A stretch of DNA of 21,271 bases. Source: an uncultured Bacteroides sp. GTDB lineage: Bacteria; Bacteroidota; Bacteroidia; Bacteroidales; Bacteroidaceae. A program made the translations under genes and the position numbers. The notes below the pieces were generated by a model. That model had not been told where the DNA came from and searched no databases. It worked only from the letters and a program-made list of their open reading frames with translations. Below, piece after piece: positions 7,410 to 14,283 of this stretch (its first letter is position 1; each line of letters begins with the position of its first letter). The stretch is from positions 1 through 21,271 of the forward strand of contig CAMTFK010000064.1 of the NCBI GenBank assembly GCA_947071285.1, in the 5' to 3' direction.

Positions 7410-7976
7410 TTAAATTTTACCAACCAAATCGATGCTTGGTTTCAGCGTTTCGCCGCCTTTCTTCCATTTTGCGGGACATACTTCGCCGTCGTGCGTAGCT
7501 ACGAATTGTGCAGCTTCCACCTTGCGGAGGAGCTCGTCGGCGTTACGTCCGATGTTGTTGTCTTGAATTTCAGCTATCTTGATTTTGCCTTCAGGATTTA
7601 CGACGAACGTACCGCGGTAAGCCATACCTTCCTCTTCAATCATCACGCCGAATGCACGGGTCAAGACTCCTGTCGGGTCTGCCAACATAGGATACTTAAT
7701 CTTACGAATGCTTTCGGATGCATCGTGCCATGCTTTGTGCACGAAGTGAGAGTCGGTACTTACTGAATATACTTCTACGCCCATTGCCTGGAACTGCTCG
7801 TATTTTTCGGCGATGTCCACTAATTCAGTAGGGCATACGAAAGTAAAGTCTGCCGGATAGAAGAAGAAAATAGCCCACTTGCCTTTTACGTCTTCGTTAG
7901 TTACTGTTTTGAAACTTCCGTTCTGGAATGCCTGAACTTTGAATTCAGGAAGCTGAGAATTGATAATTGGTTCCAT
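7410..7976 (-). CDS. ahpC: Alkyl hydroperoxide reductase subunit C (2-Cys peroxiredoxin)
   Basis: A 188-residue typical 2-Cys peroxiredoxin that reduces hydrogen peroxide and organic peroxides. The peroxidatic Cys48 is in DFTFVCPTELVD and the resolving Cys167 is in GEVCPAKW; the active-site Pro and Thr (PxxxTxxC) are present. The start is the ATG at 7976 (MEPIINSQLPEF), which matches the family N-terminus and follows an AAAAAAGATT stretch. The frame stays open 16 codons further upstream, but that extension overlaps leader sequence near the predicted promoter. It is followed by ahpF; oxyR lies upstream on the same strand, separated by 471 nt of regulatory sequence. OxyR control is expected from family knowledge. 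Confidence 0.97.
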   Translation of the reverse strand: MEPIINSQLPEFKVQAFQNGSFKTVTNEDVKGKWAIFFFYPADFTFVCPTELVDIAEKYEQFQAMGVEVYSVSTDSHFVHKAWHDASESIRKIKYPMLADPTGVLTRAFGVMIEEEGMAYRGTFVVNPEGKIKIAEIQDNNIGRNADELLRKVEAAQFVATHDGEVCPAKWKKGGETLKPSIDLVGKI

Positions 7977-8020
7977 AATCTTTTTTGTTTTAAAAGGTTT
8001 AGTACTTTGTTTTACTGGAT

Positions 8021-8053
8021 GCAAAGTTCATGCAAACCGAATGCAGAAGCAAG
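8021..8053 (-). promoter_or_regulatory. Candidate ahpC promoter
   Basis: On the minus strand, GAACTTTGC (8021-8029) resembles the -7 box TAnnTTTGC, and CTTG (8050-8053) resembles the -33 TTTG, with exactly 20 nt between. The -33 element sits in an imperfect 14-bp palindrome, AAGCAAGCTCGCTT, which could bind a regulator. Both boxes deviate from consensus, as expected for an activator-dependent promoter. Confidence 0.4.
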
Positions 8054-8183
8054 CTCGCTTGATTATGCTGAGGTGCAGCTGAATTTCGCTTTTGCAAAAA
8101 TATAGCATCTTTTGCCGATAGAACAAAAAAAACGATTGAAAAGATTTATGGACCGATAGAAGAAATCTATCTACTGCCGCTGT

Positions 8184-8264
8184 CTCTACGATGAACACCC
8201 CGTTTGTCGTAGAGTTCCGCCCTGTTTGCCGTAGAGGAAGGGATGTTTGCCGTAGAGGAAATAG
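8184..8264. repeat. Array of TTTGCCGTAGAG repeats in the ahpC-oxyR gap
   Basis: Three direct copies of GTTTGYCGTAGAG start at 8202, 8224 and 8245 (spacing 22 and 21 bp). One inverted copy at 8184-8196 pairs with the first direct copy: CTCTACGA at 8184-8191 and TCGTAGAG at 8207-8214 are exact complements. The near-two-turn spacing is what a DNA-binding protein array would show. The 471-nt gap between ahpC and oxyR (7977-8447) otherwise holds the ahpC promoter region and the dyads at 8378-8417; I see no gene in it. Confidence 0.6.
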
Positions 8265-8377
8265 TTGGCTTATATATAATGTTGATGGTTTGATTCATTC
8301 ATCTTCAAGAATACACTAAACTGTACGGGGCTATAATTGAAAGTACGCCATTATCAGAGCACTGCTTTTCTTATATA

Positions 8378-8417
8378 TTCTCACTCCTATGAGAATTTTT
8401 TCTCATCGCAGTGAGAA
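8378..8417. promoter_or_regulatory. Paired TTCTCA-N6-TGAGAA dyads / hairpin 3' of oxyR
   Basis: Two 18-bp dyads, TTCTCA-N6-TGAGAA at 8378-8395 and 8400-8417, are separated by TTTT, with centres 22 bp apart. The whole 40 bp is also one hairpin: 8 outer pairs, a 3/3 internal loop, 7 inner pairs and a TTTT loop. It lies 30 nt after the oxyR stop, so it can be read as an oxyR terminator or as a two-site operator. Confidence 0.6.
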
Positions 8418-8447
8418 TACTTTTTGTTGAAGCATAAGAAAGCGGTA

Positions 8448-9374
8448 CTATACCAGTGCCTGCGTCGCCTTCAGCGAGAGCATCTCTTTGGGCACTGCAC
8501 CGTGTATTTCTTTGACTAGTACTTCCAGTAAAGTATGGCGAACAAAGTTTTTGTTAGTCAGCATCACAATCTGCCGGGTGGGAGTGGGGATGGCAAAGGT
8601 GCGTACCAGTTCTTTTTGAGTTTCGCCCAATTGCATGACTGCCAGTTCGGGGATGAAGGTCACGCCCTTGCCGCTTTCCACCATGCGCATGAAGGTTTCC
8701 ATACTGCCCAGGTGGTAGGCCAATTGGCTGGCTCGGGCAGCTTTCAGTTGGCAGAAGCGTACCAGTTGGTCGCGGAAGCAGTGTCCTTCATCGAGCAGCC
8801 AGAGCTGTTCGCCGGTCATGTCGGAGGTGCGGATAATCTCATTGTTGAACAAGGTATCTTCGCGTGCAACGTAAGCAAAGAACTGTTCATAGAACAGAGA
8901 CGTTTGTCGGAACTCTTCCATTCCTGCCAGACTTGCAACGATGCCTGCGTCTATCTCCCCGGTTTGCAGGGCTTGCTTGATGTCTTTAGTCTTCATTTCC
9001 GTCACGCGGATGTCCAGTTGGGGATACTTCTTCATTAGTTGTGGGAAGAAACGGGGCAGGAGGTAAGGGGCGATGGTGGGCAATATACCCAGCTTGAAGA
9101 CGCCCGACAGGGAATGCTTTTCTTCCTCTATAATATCTTTTATGCGGTCGGCTTGCGATAGCACCACTTGAGCTTGCTCCACGATGAGCCGACCGATGGG
9201 GGTGGGACAGATGGGTTGCTGGCTGCGGTCGAATATTTTGGTTTCCAACTCGTCTTCCAATTTTTGTATCATGGCGCTGAGGGTAGGTTGAGTGACCCGG
9301 CAATGCTCTGCCGCTTTGGCGAAATGACGAAACTGATCGACGGCAAGAATGTATTCTAATTGTTGTAAAGTCAT
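8448..9374 (-). CDS. oxyR: OxyR, LysR-family peroxide-sensing regulator
   Basis: A 308-residue LysR-type transcription factor. The N-terminal winged helix-turn-helix spans residues 1-60 (LEYILAVDQFRHFAKAAEHC, then TQPTLSAMIQKLE). The effector domain contains DEGHCFRDQLVRFC, placing cysteines at exactly 199 and 208, the numbering of the disulfide-forming pair of E. coli OxyR; the surrounding residues also match. This makes peroxide sensing by disulfide formation well supported. It is divergent from dps with a 140-nt shared upstream region containing promoter boxes for both, and upstream of ahpCF on the same strand. It likely controls ahpCF and dps; autoregulation is plausible from the divergent layout. 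Confidence 0.95.
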   Translation of the reverse strand: MTLQQLEYILAVDQFRHFAKAAEHCRVTQPTLSAMIQKLEDELETKIFDRSQQPICPTPIGRLIVEQAQVVLSQADRIKDIIEEEKHSLSGVFKLGILPTIAPYLLPRFFPQLMKKYPQLDIRVTEMKTKDIKQALQTGEIDAGIVASLAGMEEFRQTSLFYEQFFAYVAREDTLFNNEIIRTSDMTGEQLWLLDEGHCFRDQLVRFCQLKAARASQLAYHLGSMETFMRMVESGKGVTFIPELAVMQLGETQKELVRTFAIPTPTRQIVMLTNKNFVRHTLLEVLVKEIHGAVPKEMLSLKATQALV

Positions 9375-9416
9375 GATAAATAAAGGGTTTGAACGGATAA
9401 TATAGATTCTGTCTAT

Positions 9417-9425
9417 GCAAAGATA
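9417..9425 (-). promoter_or_regulatory. Candidate oxyR -7 box
   Basis: TATCTTTGC on the minus strand fits the Bacteroides -7 consensus exactly and lies about 43 nt before the oxyR start. No convincing -33 TTTG is seen at the right distance. Confidence 0.5.
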
Positions 9426-9436
9426 GAAATTATCTG

Positions 9437-9469
9437 TTTGACAAGCATTGATTTCCCCCTTATCTTTGC
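9437..9469 (+). promoter_or_regulatory. dps promoter, Bacteroides sigma type
   Basis: The -33 TTTG (9437-9440) and -7 TATCTTTGC (9461-9469) are separated by 20 nt, matching the Bacteroides housekeeping promoter. Transcription would begin about 40 nt upstream of the dps ATG. Its upstream half is close to the oxyR -7 box, so one bound regulator could affect both. Confidence 0.75.
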
Positions 9470-9514
9470 AACAGAAAAAACAAAAACAGTATAAACTTTT
9501 AAAACAGTAAAATT

Positions 9515-10006
9515 ATGAAGACTTTAGATTATATCAAATTAAACGAATCGGGAGTAGCTAACGTAGTATCTGCATTACATCAACTTTTGGCAGATTTCCA
9601 GGTACATTACACAAACCTGCGCGGTTTTCACTGGAACATCAAGGGACACGGTTTCTTTGTACTGCATGAGAAGTTTGAAAGCATGTATGATGATGCAGCC
9701 GAGAAGATAGACGAAATTGCAGAACGTATACTGATGTTAGGCGGTGTGCCTGAAAATAAATTCAGTGAATACCTGAAAGTTGCCAAAATTAAGGAAGTAT
9801 CTAATATTTCATGTGGGAGTGATGCCGTTAGTCATATCCTCGAAACATACAGTTACCTCATCGGTGAAGAGAGAAAAGTAATCGGACTGGCGGGTGAAGC
9901 CAGTGATGATGTTACTGCTGACCTGATGACCGGTTATCTGAAAGAACAAGAAAAGATGGTTTGGATGTTGACCGCTTTTAGCACAAAATCTTGCACAGAC
10001 AAGTAA
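9515..10006 (+). CDS. dps: Dps, ferritin-like DNA-binding/iron-storage protein
   Basis: A 163-residue four-helix-bundle protein of the Dps family, which forms 12-subunit shells that oxidise and store iron using peroxide. The inter-subunit ferroxidase ligands are visible with family spacing: His39 (GFHWNIKG), His51 (LHEKFE), Glu55, Asp66 and Glu70 (KIDEIAERI). The start is the ATG at 9515, 45 nt after the predicted -7 box. There is no long basic N-terminal tail, so DNA binding may be weak. Divergent from oxyR, it completes the peroxide-defence block. A hairpin shared with the convergent EamA gene follows. Confidence 0.95.
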   Translation: MKTLDYIKLNESGVANVVSALHQLLADFQVHYTNLRGFHWNIKGHGFFVLHEKFESMYDDAAEKIDEIAERILMLGGVPENKFSEYLKVAKIKEVSNISCGSDAVSHILETYSYLIGEERKVIGLAGEASDDVTADLMTGYLKEQEKMVWMLTAFSTKSCTDK

Positions 10007-10033
10007 TTTTATAGGTTTAGGTGATAAATGATG

Positions 10034-10077
10034 GAAAAGGTGATAGGGTGGTGGAGACACTGCTTTGTCACCTTTTC
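10034..10077. terminator. Bidirectional terminator between dps and the EamA gene
   Basis: GAAAAGGTGA (10034-10043) pairs exactly with TCACCTTTTC (10068-10077), around a 24-nt loop. The A-run and T-run at the stem base suit termination in both directions. The EamA stop codon (10068-10070) is in the right arm. Confidence 0.65.
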
Positions 10078-10934
10078 AATATAATCACCGTCACCGCCGA
10101 AATAATCAGCATAATTCCCAAAGCAATACTTTGAGTGAAAGGTTCTCCAAAGATAAGAATACCCACGCCAACGGCGGTAACAGGCTCCATGGCTCCCAAC
10201 ACAGAAGTGAGCGTGGAGCCTATGTTTTTGATGGCACGCACCAGCGCCAGATTGGAAATAACGGTAGGCACTAATGCAAGCATCACAAGGTTGCCCAAAG
10301 TAATCCGGTCAGGGATGGCCTGTATGCCGATACCTGCTGTCTCTATCCCGATGAAAAGAAGGATTCCGCCAAACAGGAAGACGTAAAATGTCATTTTCAG
10401 CCCTTTCATTTCAAGGGATTTCAGTTGGCTGACGGTGACCAGATAAAGTGCATAGCCCAAAGCGGAAAGCAGAACGATGAAGATGCCCGTTAACGTTACG
10501 GTTCCTGTTGTGTCTCCGTGCGAAAGGAAGAAAACACCGCTCACAGCTAATGCGATTGCTGCTATGCGCCACAGTGATTTCTTCTCGCGAAAGAAAACCA
10601 TCATAATGAGTGTTGTCAGCACCGGATACATAAAATGAAGGGTAGTGGCTACCCCGCTTGCCATGAACTTATATCCCCAGAAGAGGAAAACTGCAGAACT
10701 ATCGTACAGCAGTGCCAGTAACAGAAGCGGAAGTATTTCCGTTCGGCGGATGCGGAAAGATTGTTTATCGAGCAACAGGATGCCCGCCAGTGCCAACATG
10801 GCAAAAAGAAAACGGTAGAGCAATATGGACCAGAACTGCATTCCCTGGTGCATGGCGGGGATGGTGAACAACGGAATAAGTCCGAAGCTCGCCGAAGAGA
10901 GAAGTCCATATAAGAAACCGTTTACTTTATTCAC
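10068..10934 (-). CDS. EamA/DMT-superfamily transporter
   Basis: A 288-residue membrane protein with about ten hydrophobic helices in two repeated EamA halves (residues roughly 5-135 and 150-287). The second half has the usual end pattern: GSTLTSVLGAMEPVTAVGVG followed by a GEPFT turn and a last helix. The family exports amino acids, nucleosides or other metabolites; the substrate cannot be told from sequence. The start at 10934 (MNKVNGFLYGLLSSASFGLIPL) fits the first EamA helix. The DEAD helicase gene upstream on the same strand is separated by a very long hairpin, so the transporter likely has its own promoter, not clearly visible. Confidence 0.9.
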   Translation of the reverse strand: MNKVNGFLYGLLSSASFGLIPLFTIPAMHQGMQFWSILLYRFLFAMLALAGILLLDKQSFRIRRTEILPLLLLALLYDSSAVFLFWGYKFMASGVATTLHFMYPVLTTLIMMVFFREKKSLWRIAAIALAVSGVFFLSHGDTTGTVTLTGIFIVLLSALGYALYLVTVSQLKSLEMKGLKMTFYVFLFGGILLFIGIETAGIGIQAIPDRITLGNLVMLALVPTVISNLALVRAIKNIGSTLTSVLGAMEPVTAVGVGILIFGEPFTQSIALGIMLIISAVTVIILKR

Positions 10935-10940
10935 GTTAAT

Positions 10941-11010
10941 AAGTGATTAATGGTTAGTGATGAGTGATTAGCAGTTGTACTAATCACTCATCACTAACCA
11001 CTCATCACTT
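10941..11010. terminator. Long TTAGTGATTAG-type hairpin after the helicase gene
   Basis: Arms 10941-10971 and 10980-11010 (31 bases each) pair with two mismatches around an 8-nt loop. It begins 4 nt after the helicase stop codon and ends just before the EamA start. It is composed of TTAGTGA/TGAGTGA units, as at 5692-5754. Confidence 0.7.
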
Positions 11011-11013
11011 TAA

Positions 11014-12993
11014 TCATTTCTTCTTCGGCGCCCGTCTTGCCCAACCTTCTTCGCTGAAGTCGGGCTCTTTATCACGGAACTCCTTGTTGTCACCTTGGAA
11101 GAATTGTCTCCAATCATCCTTTTTCCCGCGAGAGTTGGTGTAGCCACGCTCTTCGCGACTCGGCTTGCTTTTCTTCTTGTCGGCCGGAGTGCTATTCTTC
11201 CTGTCAGTTGGAGCACTTTCCGATTTACTTCTGCTCTTTCTGGGGGCATCGCTGCGTTTATCGTCTTTGAAACTGCGCTTCTTGCCATCAAATTCTTTTT
11301 TGCCGTAATTGCCACCTTCATTACTGCGTCTGCCTTTGGGTGCTTCCTTGCCTTCCTCGCCTGCAATCTCTACAGATACCTTACGGCCGTTCCAGTTGGC
11401 GCGGTTCAGGGATTTCACTACGTTGGTGGCTTCCTTTTCGTCTACTTCGAAGAAAGAGAATTTGGGCATGAGGTCAATGCGTCCCAGCTCTACCCGTCCA
11501 CGGGTATTGTTGTTCAGCAGACTTATCAACTCATTGGGGAAGAAGTTGTCCATCTTGCCCAAGTTGATAAACAGGCGGGTGTAGCCCGGTTCTGCTTTGC
11601 GCGAGCCTGTGTTGCGTTCGCCACCACGTTCTCCATTTCTGGAAGTGCGTTCACCACGACTGTCGGTAGGTATTTCTATATCTCCGCGATTGCGGTAGTA
11701 TTCTGAAAAACGGTTGAACTCATGGGAAACCATACGTTTGATAAGGTCTTCTTTGCTCAGCCAGTCCAGCTTACGGTAAATATCAGGCATGAAGTCGGCC
11801 ATATCCTCCTCGTTTACTTTCACCTTCTCCAGGTCGTCGATTACTTTCAGAAGTTGTTTCTCGCAAATCTGTTTGCCGGTAGGCATTTCTCCCACAATAA
11901 ACTTTTTGCTGATGATGCGTTCTATTTCGCGCATCTTACCCTTTTCACGCAGGTTGATGATGGCGATGGAAGTACCTGTCTTTCCGGCACGTCCCGTGCG
12001 TCCGCTGCGGTGGGTGTAGCTTTCGGTATCATCGGGCAAGCCATAGTTGATGACGTGCGTCAGGTCGTCTACGTCCAGTCCGCGTGCGGCAACGTCTGTG
12101 GCAACCAGGATTTGCAGGTTGCGGATGCGGAACTTCTGCATCACGGTGTCACGTTGTGCCTGACTCAGTTCACCGTGCAGTGAATCAGCATTGTAACCCT
12201 CTTGCATCAGCTTGTCGGCAATCTCCTGCGTCTCTTTACGGGTGCGGCAGAAGATGATACCGTATATTTGAGGATAATAATCTACAATGCGTTTCAGGGC
12301 AGCGTATTTATCTTTGGCGTGAACAGTATAAACCACGTGCTTCACGTTGCTTGTACTTTCATTCTTCCGTCCGATGGTGATTTCTTTGGCATCACGCAGG
12401 TACTTCTTTGAAATGCGTGCTATCTCCGGGCTCATGGTGGCGGAGAATAACAGTGTGTTACGTTCCTGCGGCACATCTGCCAGGATGGCGTTGATGCTGT
12501 CAGTGAAGCCCATGTTTAGCATTTCGTCAGCCTCGTCCATCACTACATTCTGGATAGTGGTGAGCGATACCGTCTTACGCTCCATCAGGTCGAGCAATCG
12601 TCCCGGGGTGGCAACAATGATGTGCACGCCCTGTTTCAGTGCGCGTATCTGGCTGTCGATAGACGAACCACCATATACGGGCAACACCCGCAAGCCGGTG
12701 ACGTATTTGGAATAGTCGTTCAAATCACCTGCAATCTGCAAGCAAAGTTCACGTGTAGGACAAAGTATAAGGGATTGTGGAATCCGGTTCTTTACATTAA
12801 TCTTTTGGATAAGTGGCAAGCCGAATGCGGCGGTTTTTCCGGTTCCAGTCTGTGCAAGTGCTACAATATCATTATTTTCTCCTAAAAGGTAAGGAATCAC
12901 TTCCTCTTGTACCGGCATGGGACACTCATATCCCATTTCTTCAATGGCGCGGCGTATCTCCGGCGACAGACCGAGCTCTTCAAAATTCTTCAT
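11014..12993 (-). CDS. DEAD-box ATP-dependent RNA helicase with DbpA-type RNA-binding domain
   Basis: A 659-residue cytoplasmic RNA helicase. In order: Q-motif (FEELGLSPEIRRAIEEMGY ... PMPVQE), motif I AQTGTGKT, Ia PTRELCLQIA, TPGRLLDL, motif II DEAD (VVMDEADEML), motif III SAT, then the second RecA domain with IIFCRTRKE, LVATDVAARGLDV and HRSGRTGRAGKTG. After a linker, TRLFINLGKMDNFFPNELI begins a DbpA/CsdA-type RRM, followed by a basic, low-complexity Lys/Arg/Ser tail. This architecture is that of DeaD/CsdA helicases in ribosome assembly and cold response. The frame is open 38 codons further up (to 13107), but ATG 12993 starts the Q-motif region and lies downstream of a TATCTTTGC box, so it is preferred. 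Confidence 0.95.
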   Translation of the reverse strand: MKNFEELGLSPEIRRAIEEMGYECPMPVQEEVIPYLLGENNDIVALAQTGTGKTAAFGLPLIQKINVKNRIPQSLILCPTRELCLQIAGDLNDYSKYVTGLRVLPVYGGSSIDSQIRALKQGVHIIVATPGRLLDLMERKTVSLTTIQNVVMDEADEMLNMGFTDSINAILADVPQERNTLLFSATMSPEIARISKKYLRDAKEITIGRKNESTSNVKHVVYTVHAKDKYAALKRIVDYYPQIYGIIFCRTRKETQEIADKLMQEGYNADSLHGELSQAQRDTVMQKFRIRNLQILVATDVAARGLDVDDLTHVINYGLPDDTESYTHRSGRTGRAGKTGTSIAIINLREKGKMREIERIISKKFIVGEMPTGKQICEKQLLKVIDDLEKVKVNEEDMADFMPDIYRKLDWLSKEDLIKRMVSHEFNRFSEYYRNRGDIEIPTDSRGERTSRNGERGGERNTGSRKAEPGYTRLFINLGKMDNFFPNELISLLNNNTRGRVELGRIDLMPKFSFFEVDEKEATNVVKSLNRANWNGRKVSVEIAGEEGKEAPKGRRSNEGGNYGKKEFDGKKRSFKDDKRSDAPRKSRSKSESAPTDRKNSTPADKKKSKPSREERGYTNSRGKKDDWRQFFQGDNKEFRDKEPDFSEEGWARRAPKKK

Positions 12994-13023
12994 TAAATCT
13001 TTGTATATCTTTATATTTAGGGC

Positions 13024-13032
13024 GCAAAGATA
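13024..13032 (-). promoter_or_regulatory. Candidate helicase -7 box
   Basis: TATCTTTGC on the minus strand, 30 nt before the chosen helicase ATG. Because it lies inside the longer open frame, it supports the shorter protein. No good -33 box is seen at 19-21 nt; the TTAGTGAT repeat occupies that place. Confidence 0.5.
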
Positions 13033-13040
13033 AGAGTTTT

Positions 13041-13130
13041 TTAGTGATAAACGATTAGTTATTAGTGATAAATTGAAGAACAGGAACATTTTATGCCTGT
13101 TAATCACTTATCACTGGTCATTATTCACTA
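13041..13130. repeat. Degenerate TTAGTGAT palindrome between the phosphatase and helicase genes
   Basis: The left part (13041-13084) and right part (13096-13130) are imperfect complements built from TTAGTGATAA-like units and closed by ACAGG/CCTGT (13080-13084 and 13096-13100). The right arm overlaps the last codons of the phosphatase gene. It probably terminates that gene; it is more decayed than the copies at 5692 and 10941. Confidence 0.5.
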
Positions 13131-14181
13131 ATAAAATCTTTTGCAGCTTCTTGATTTCCTCTTTGCTGAGGCCGATGGCCCTTTGCAGATAAGTGTCCAC
13201 ATCGCCGTATCTGCGCTCTATTTCCTCTTTGGCAGCGTTCAGGAAGTCTTCCCGGGCCGAATAGATGGTGGTGATAGCCTCTTGTGAGCGTGCAGGCAGG
13301 TTGTAGGCATAGCTGGAGGCACTGGGAATATTGAAGTAATCGTTGCTGAGGCGATAGTCTTCCATAATGATGTCGCTGTTCACGCGCAGGGAGGCAAGTA
13401 TCAGTGCTGAAGCGATGCCTGTGCGCCCCTTGCCGGATGAACAATGAATAACGACAGGGTAATTGGCGCTATCCAGAAGGATATCGAATATCTGGCGGTA
13501 CTCTTTATGATAATTCATCACTAATTCGCGGTTCATCCGTTCTACCATGCGGTAAACGGTGTCACTCTTTATCTTTTGTTGCTGAATACCTTTCAGGATG
13601 TCTTCCATATCTCCTGTTTTTATGGGGATATGCACCACATTGAATCCCGGTTGCAGTGGAGTGTGTCCTTTTAACTCCGATTCTGACCGGAGATCGACGA
13701 TTGTCTTTATGCCTATATTTTTCAACTCTTTGCGCGAATAGCATTCCAGACTGTCTATCTGTGCCGAGCGGTAGAGCATGCCCCAACGCACGCGTTTCTT
13801 GGTAGGGTAGGATGGATATCCGCCCAAGTCGCGAAAGTTTTGTATGCCAGGAATATTGACATTGCGGGTGGCAATCCTCACGCGGTATTTATCGTTGAAC
13901 ACGAGGGTGTAATAATAACGCTTGGTTGGGTCTGTAGTGACAATTGTCATTCGCTGGTCGGCGATGTTTGCCATAGCCATAGGGGAGTCTTCGGGAATAT
14001 TGTTCGGGTCGGTCGAAGCATATACCTTTACATTTCCCTTGATAAGGGGGGCCATCTCCCATTTGACGATACTGTTTCCGACATTATTTTCTTCGCAAAC
14101 CACGGAAATATGAGGGGCAGTACCACTACAAGCCGGTAGCAGCAATACACACGTAAGCAAATTCAACAGATTTTTATACAT
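13111..14181 (-). CDS. Lipoprotein tyrosine-protein phosphatase (Y_phosphatase3 family)
   Basis: A 356-residue lipoprotein. The signal peptide ends in a lipobox LPAC with Cys18, so it should be anchored in the outer or inner membrane, facing the periplasm or outside. Residues about 25-105 form a beta-rich N-terminal domain. The C-terminal domain carries NFRDLGGYP (about 115-123), IVDLRSESEL, and the dual-specificity/tyrosine phosphatase P-loop HCSSGKGRTG with Cys247 and Arg253 (CX5R). This fits the PF13350-type phosphatases, some of which act on phosphotyrosine and phosphoinositides; the native substrate is unknown. It has its own promoter candidate; the kinase gene 100 nt upstream on the same strand looks separate. 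The last codons lie in a palindromic repeat. Confidence 0.9.
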   Translation of the reverse strand: MYKNLLNLLTCVLLLPACSGTAPHISVVCEENNVGNSIVKWEMAPLIKGNVKVYASTDPNNIPEDSPMAMANIADQRMTIVTTDPTKRYYYTLVFNDKYRVRIATRNVNIPGIQNFRDLGGYPSYPTKKRVRWGMLYRSAQIDSLECYSRKELKNIGIKTIVDLRSESELKGHTPLQPGFNVVHIPIKTGDMEDILKGIQQQKIKSDTVYRMVERMNRELVMNYHKEYRQIFDILLDSANYPVVIHCSSGKGRTGIASALILASLRVNSDIIMEDYRLSNDYFNIPSASSYAYNLPARSQEAITTIYSAREDFLNAAKEEIERRYGDVDTYLQRAIGLSKEEIKKLQKILLVNNDQ

Positions 14182-14205
14182 AGTTTGATTGTCTGAGCAT
14201 ATACT

Positions 14206-14214
14206 GCAAAGATA
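14206..14214 (-). promoter_or_regulatory. Candidate phosphatase -7 box
   Basis: TATCTTTGC on the minus strand, 24 nt before the start codon; an exact match to the -7 consensus. No clear -33 TTTG. Confidence 0.5.
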
Positions 14215-14283
14215 TGTATTCTGATGACTTTTGTTACTCCAGGGGGCAGAGTTTCACAGAGTTTTTTCTCCTTTAACGGGGAT

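Noticed and set aside
7977..8024. 16-codon extension of ahpC
   Set aside because: The peroxiredoxin N-terminus begins at MEPIINS; the extension lies in leader sequence next to the promoter.
8184..8264. CRISPR array
   Set aside because: Only three direct copies, with spacers under 10 bp, degenerate edges and no cas genes.
12994..13107. 38-codon N-terminal extension of the helicase frame
   Set aside because: It contains the TATCTTTGC promoter box and TTAGTGAT repeat sequence and has no family similarity; the Q-motif region starts at ATG 12993.
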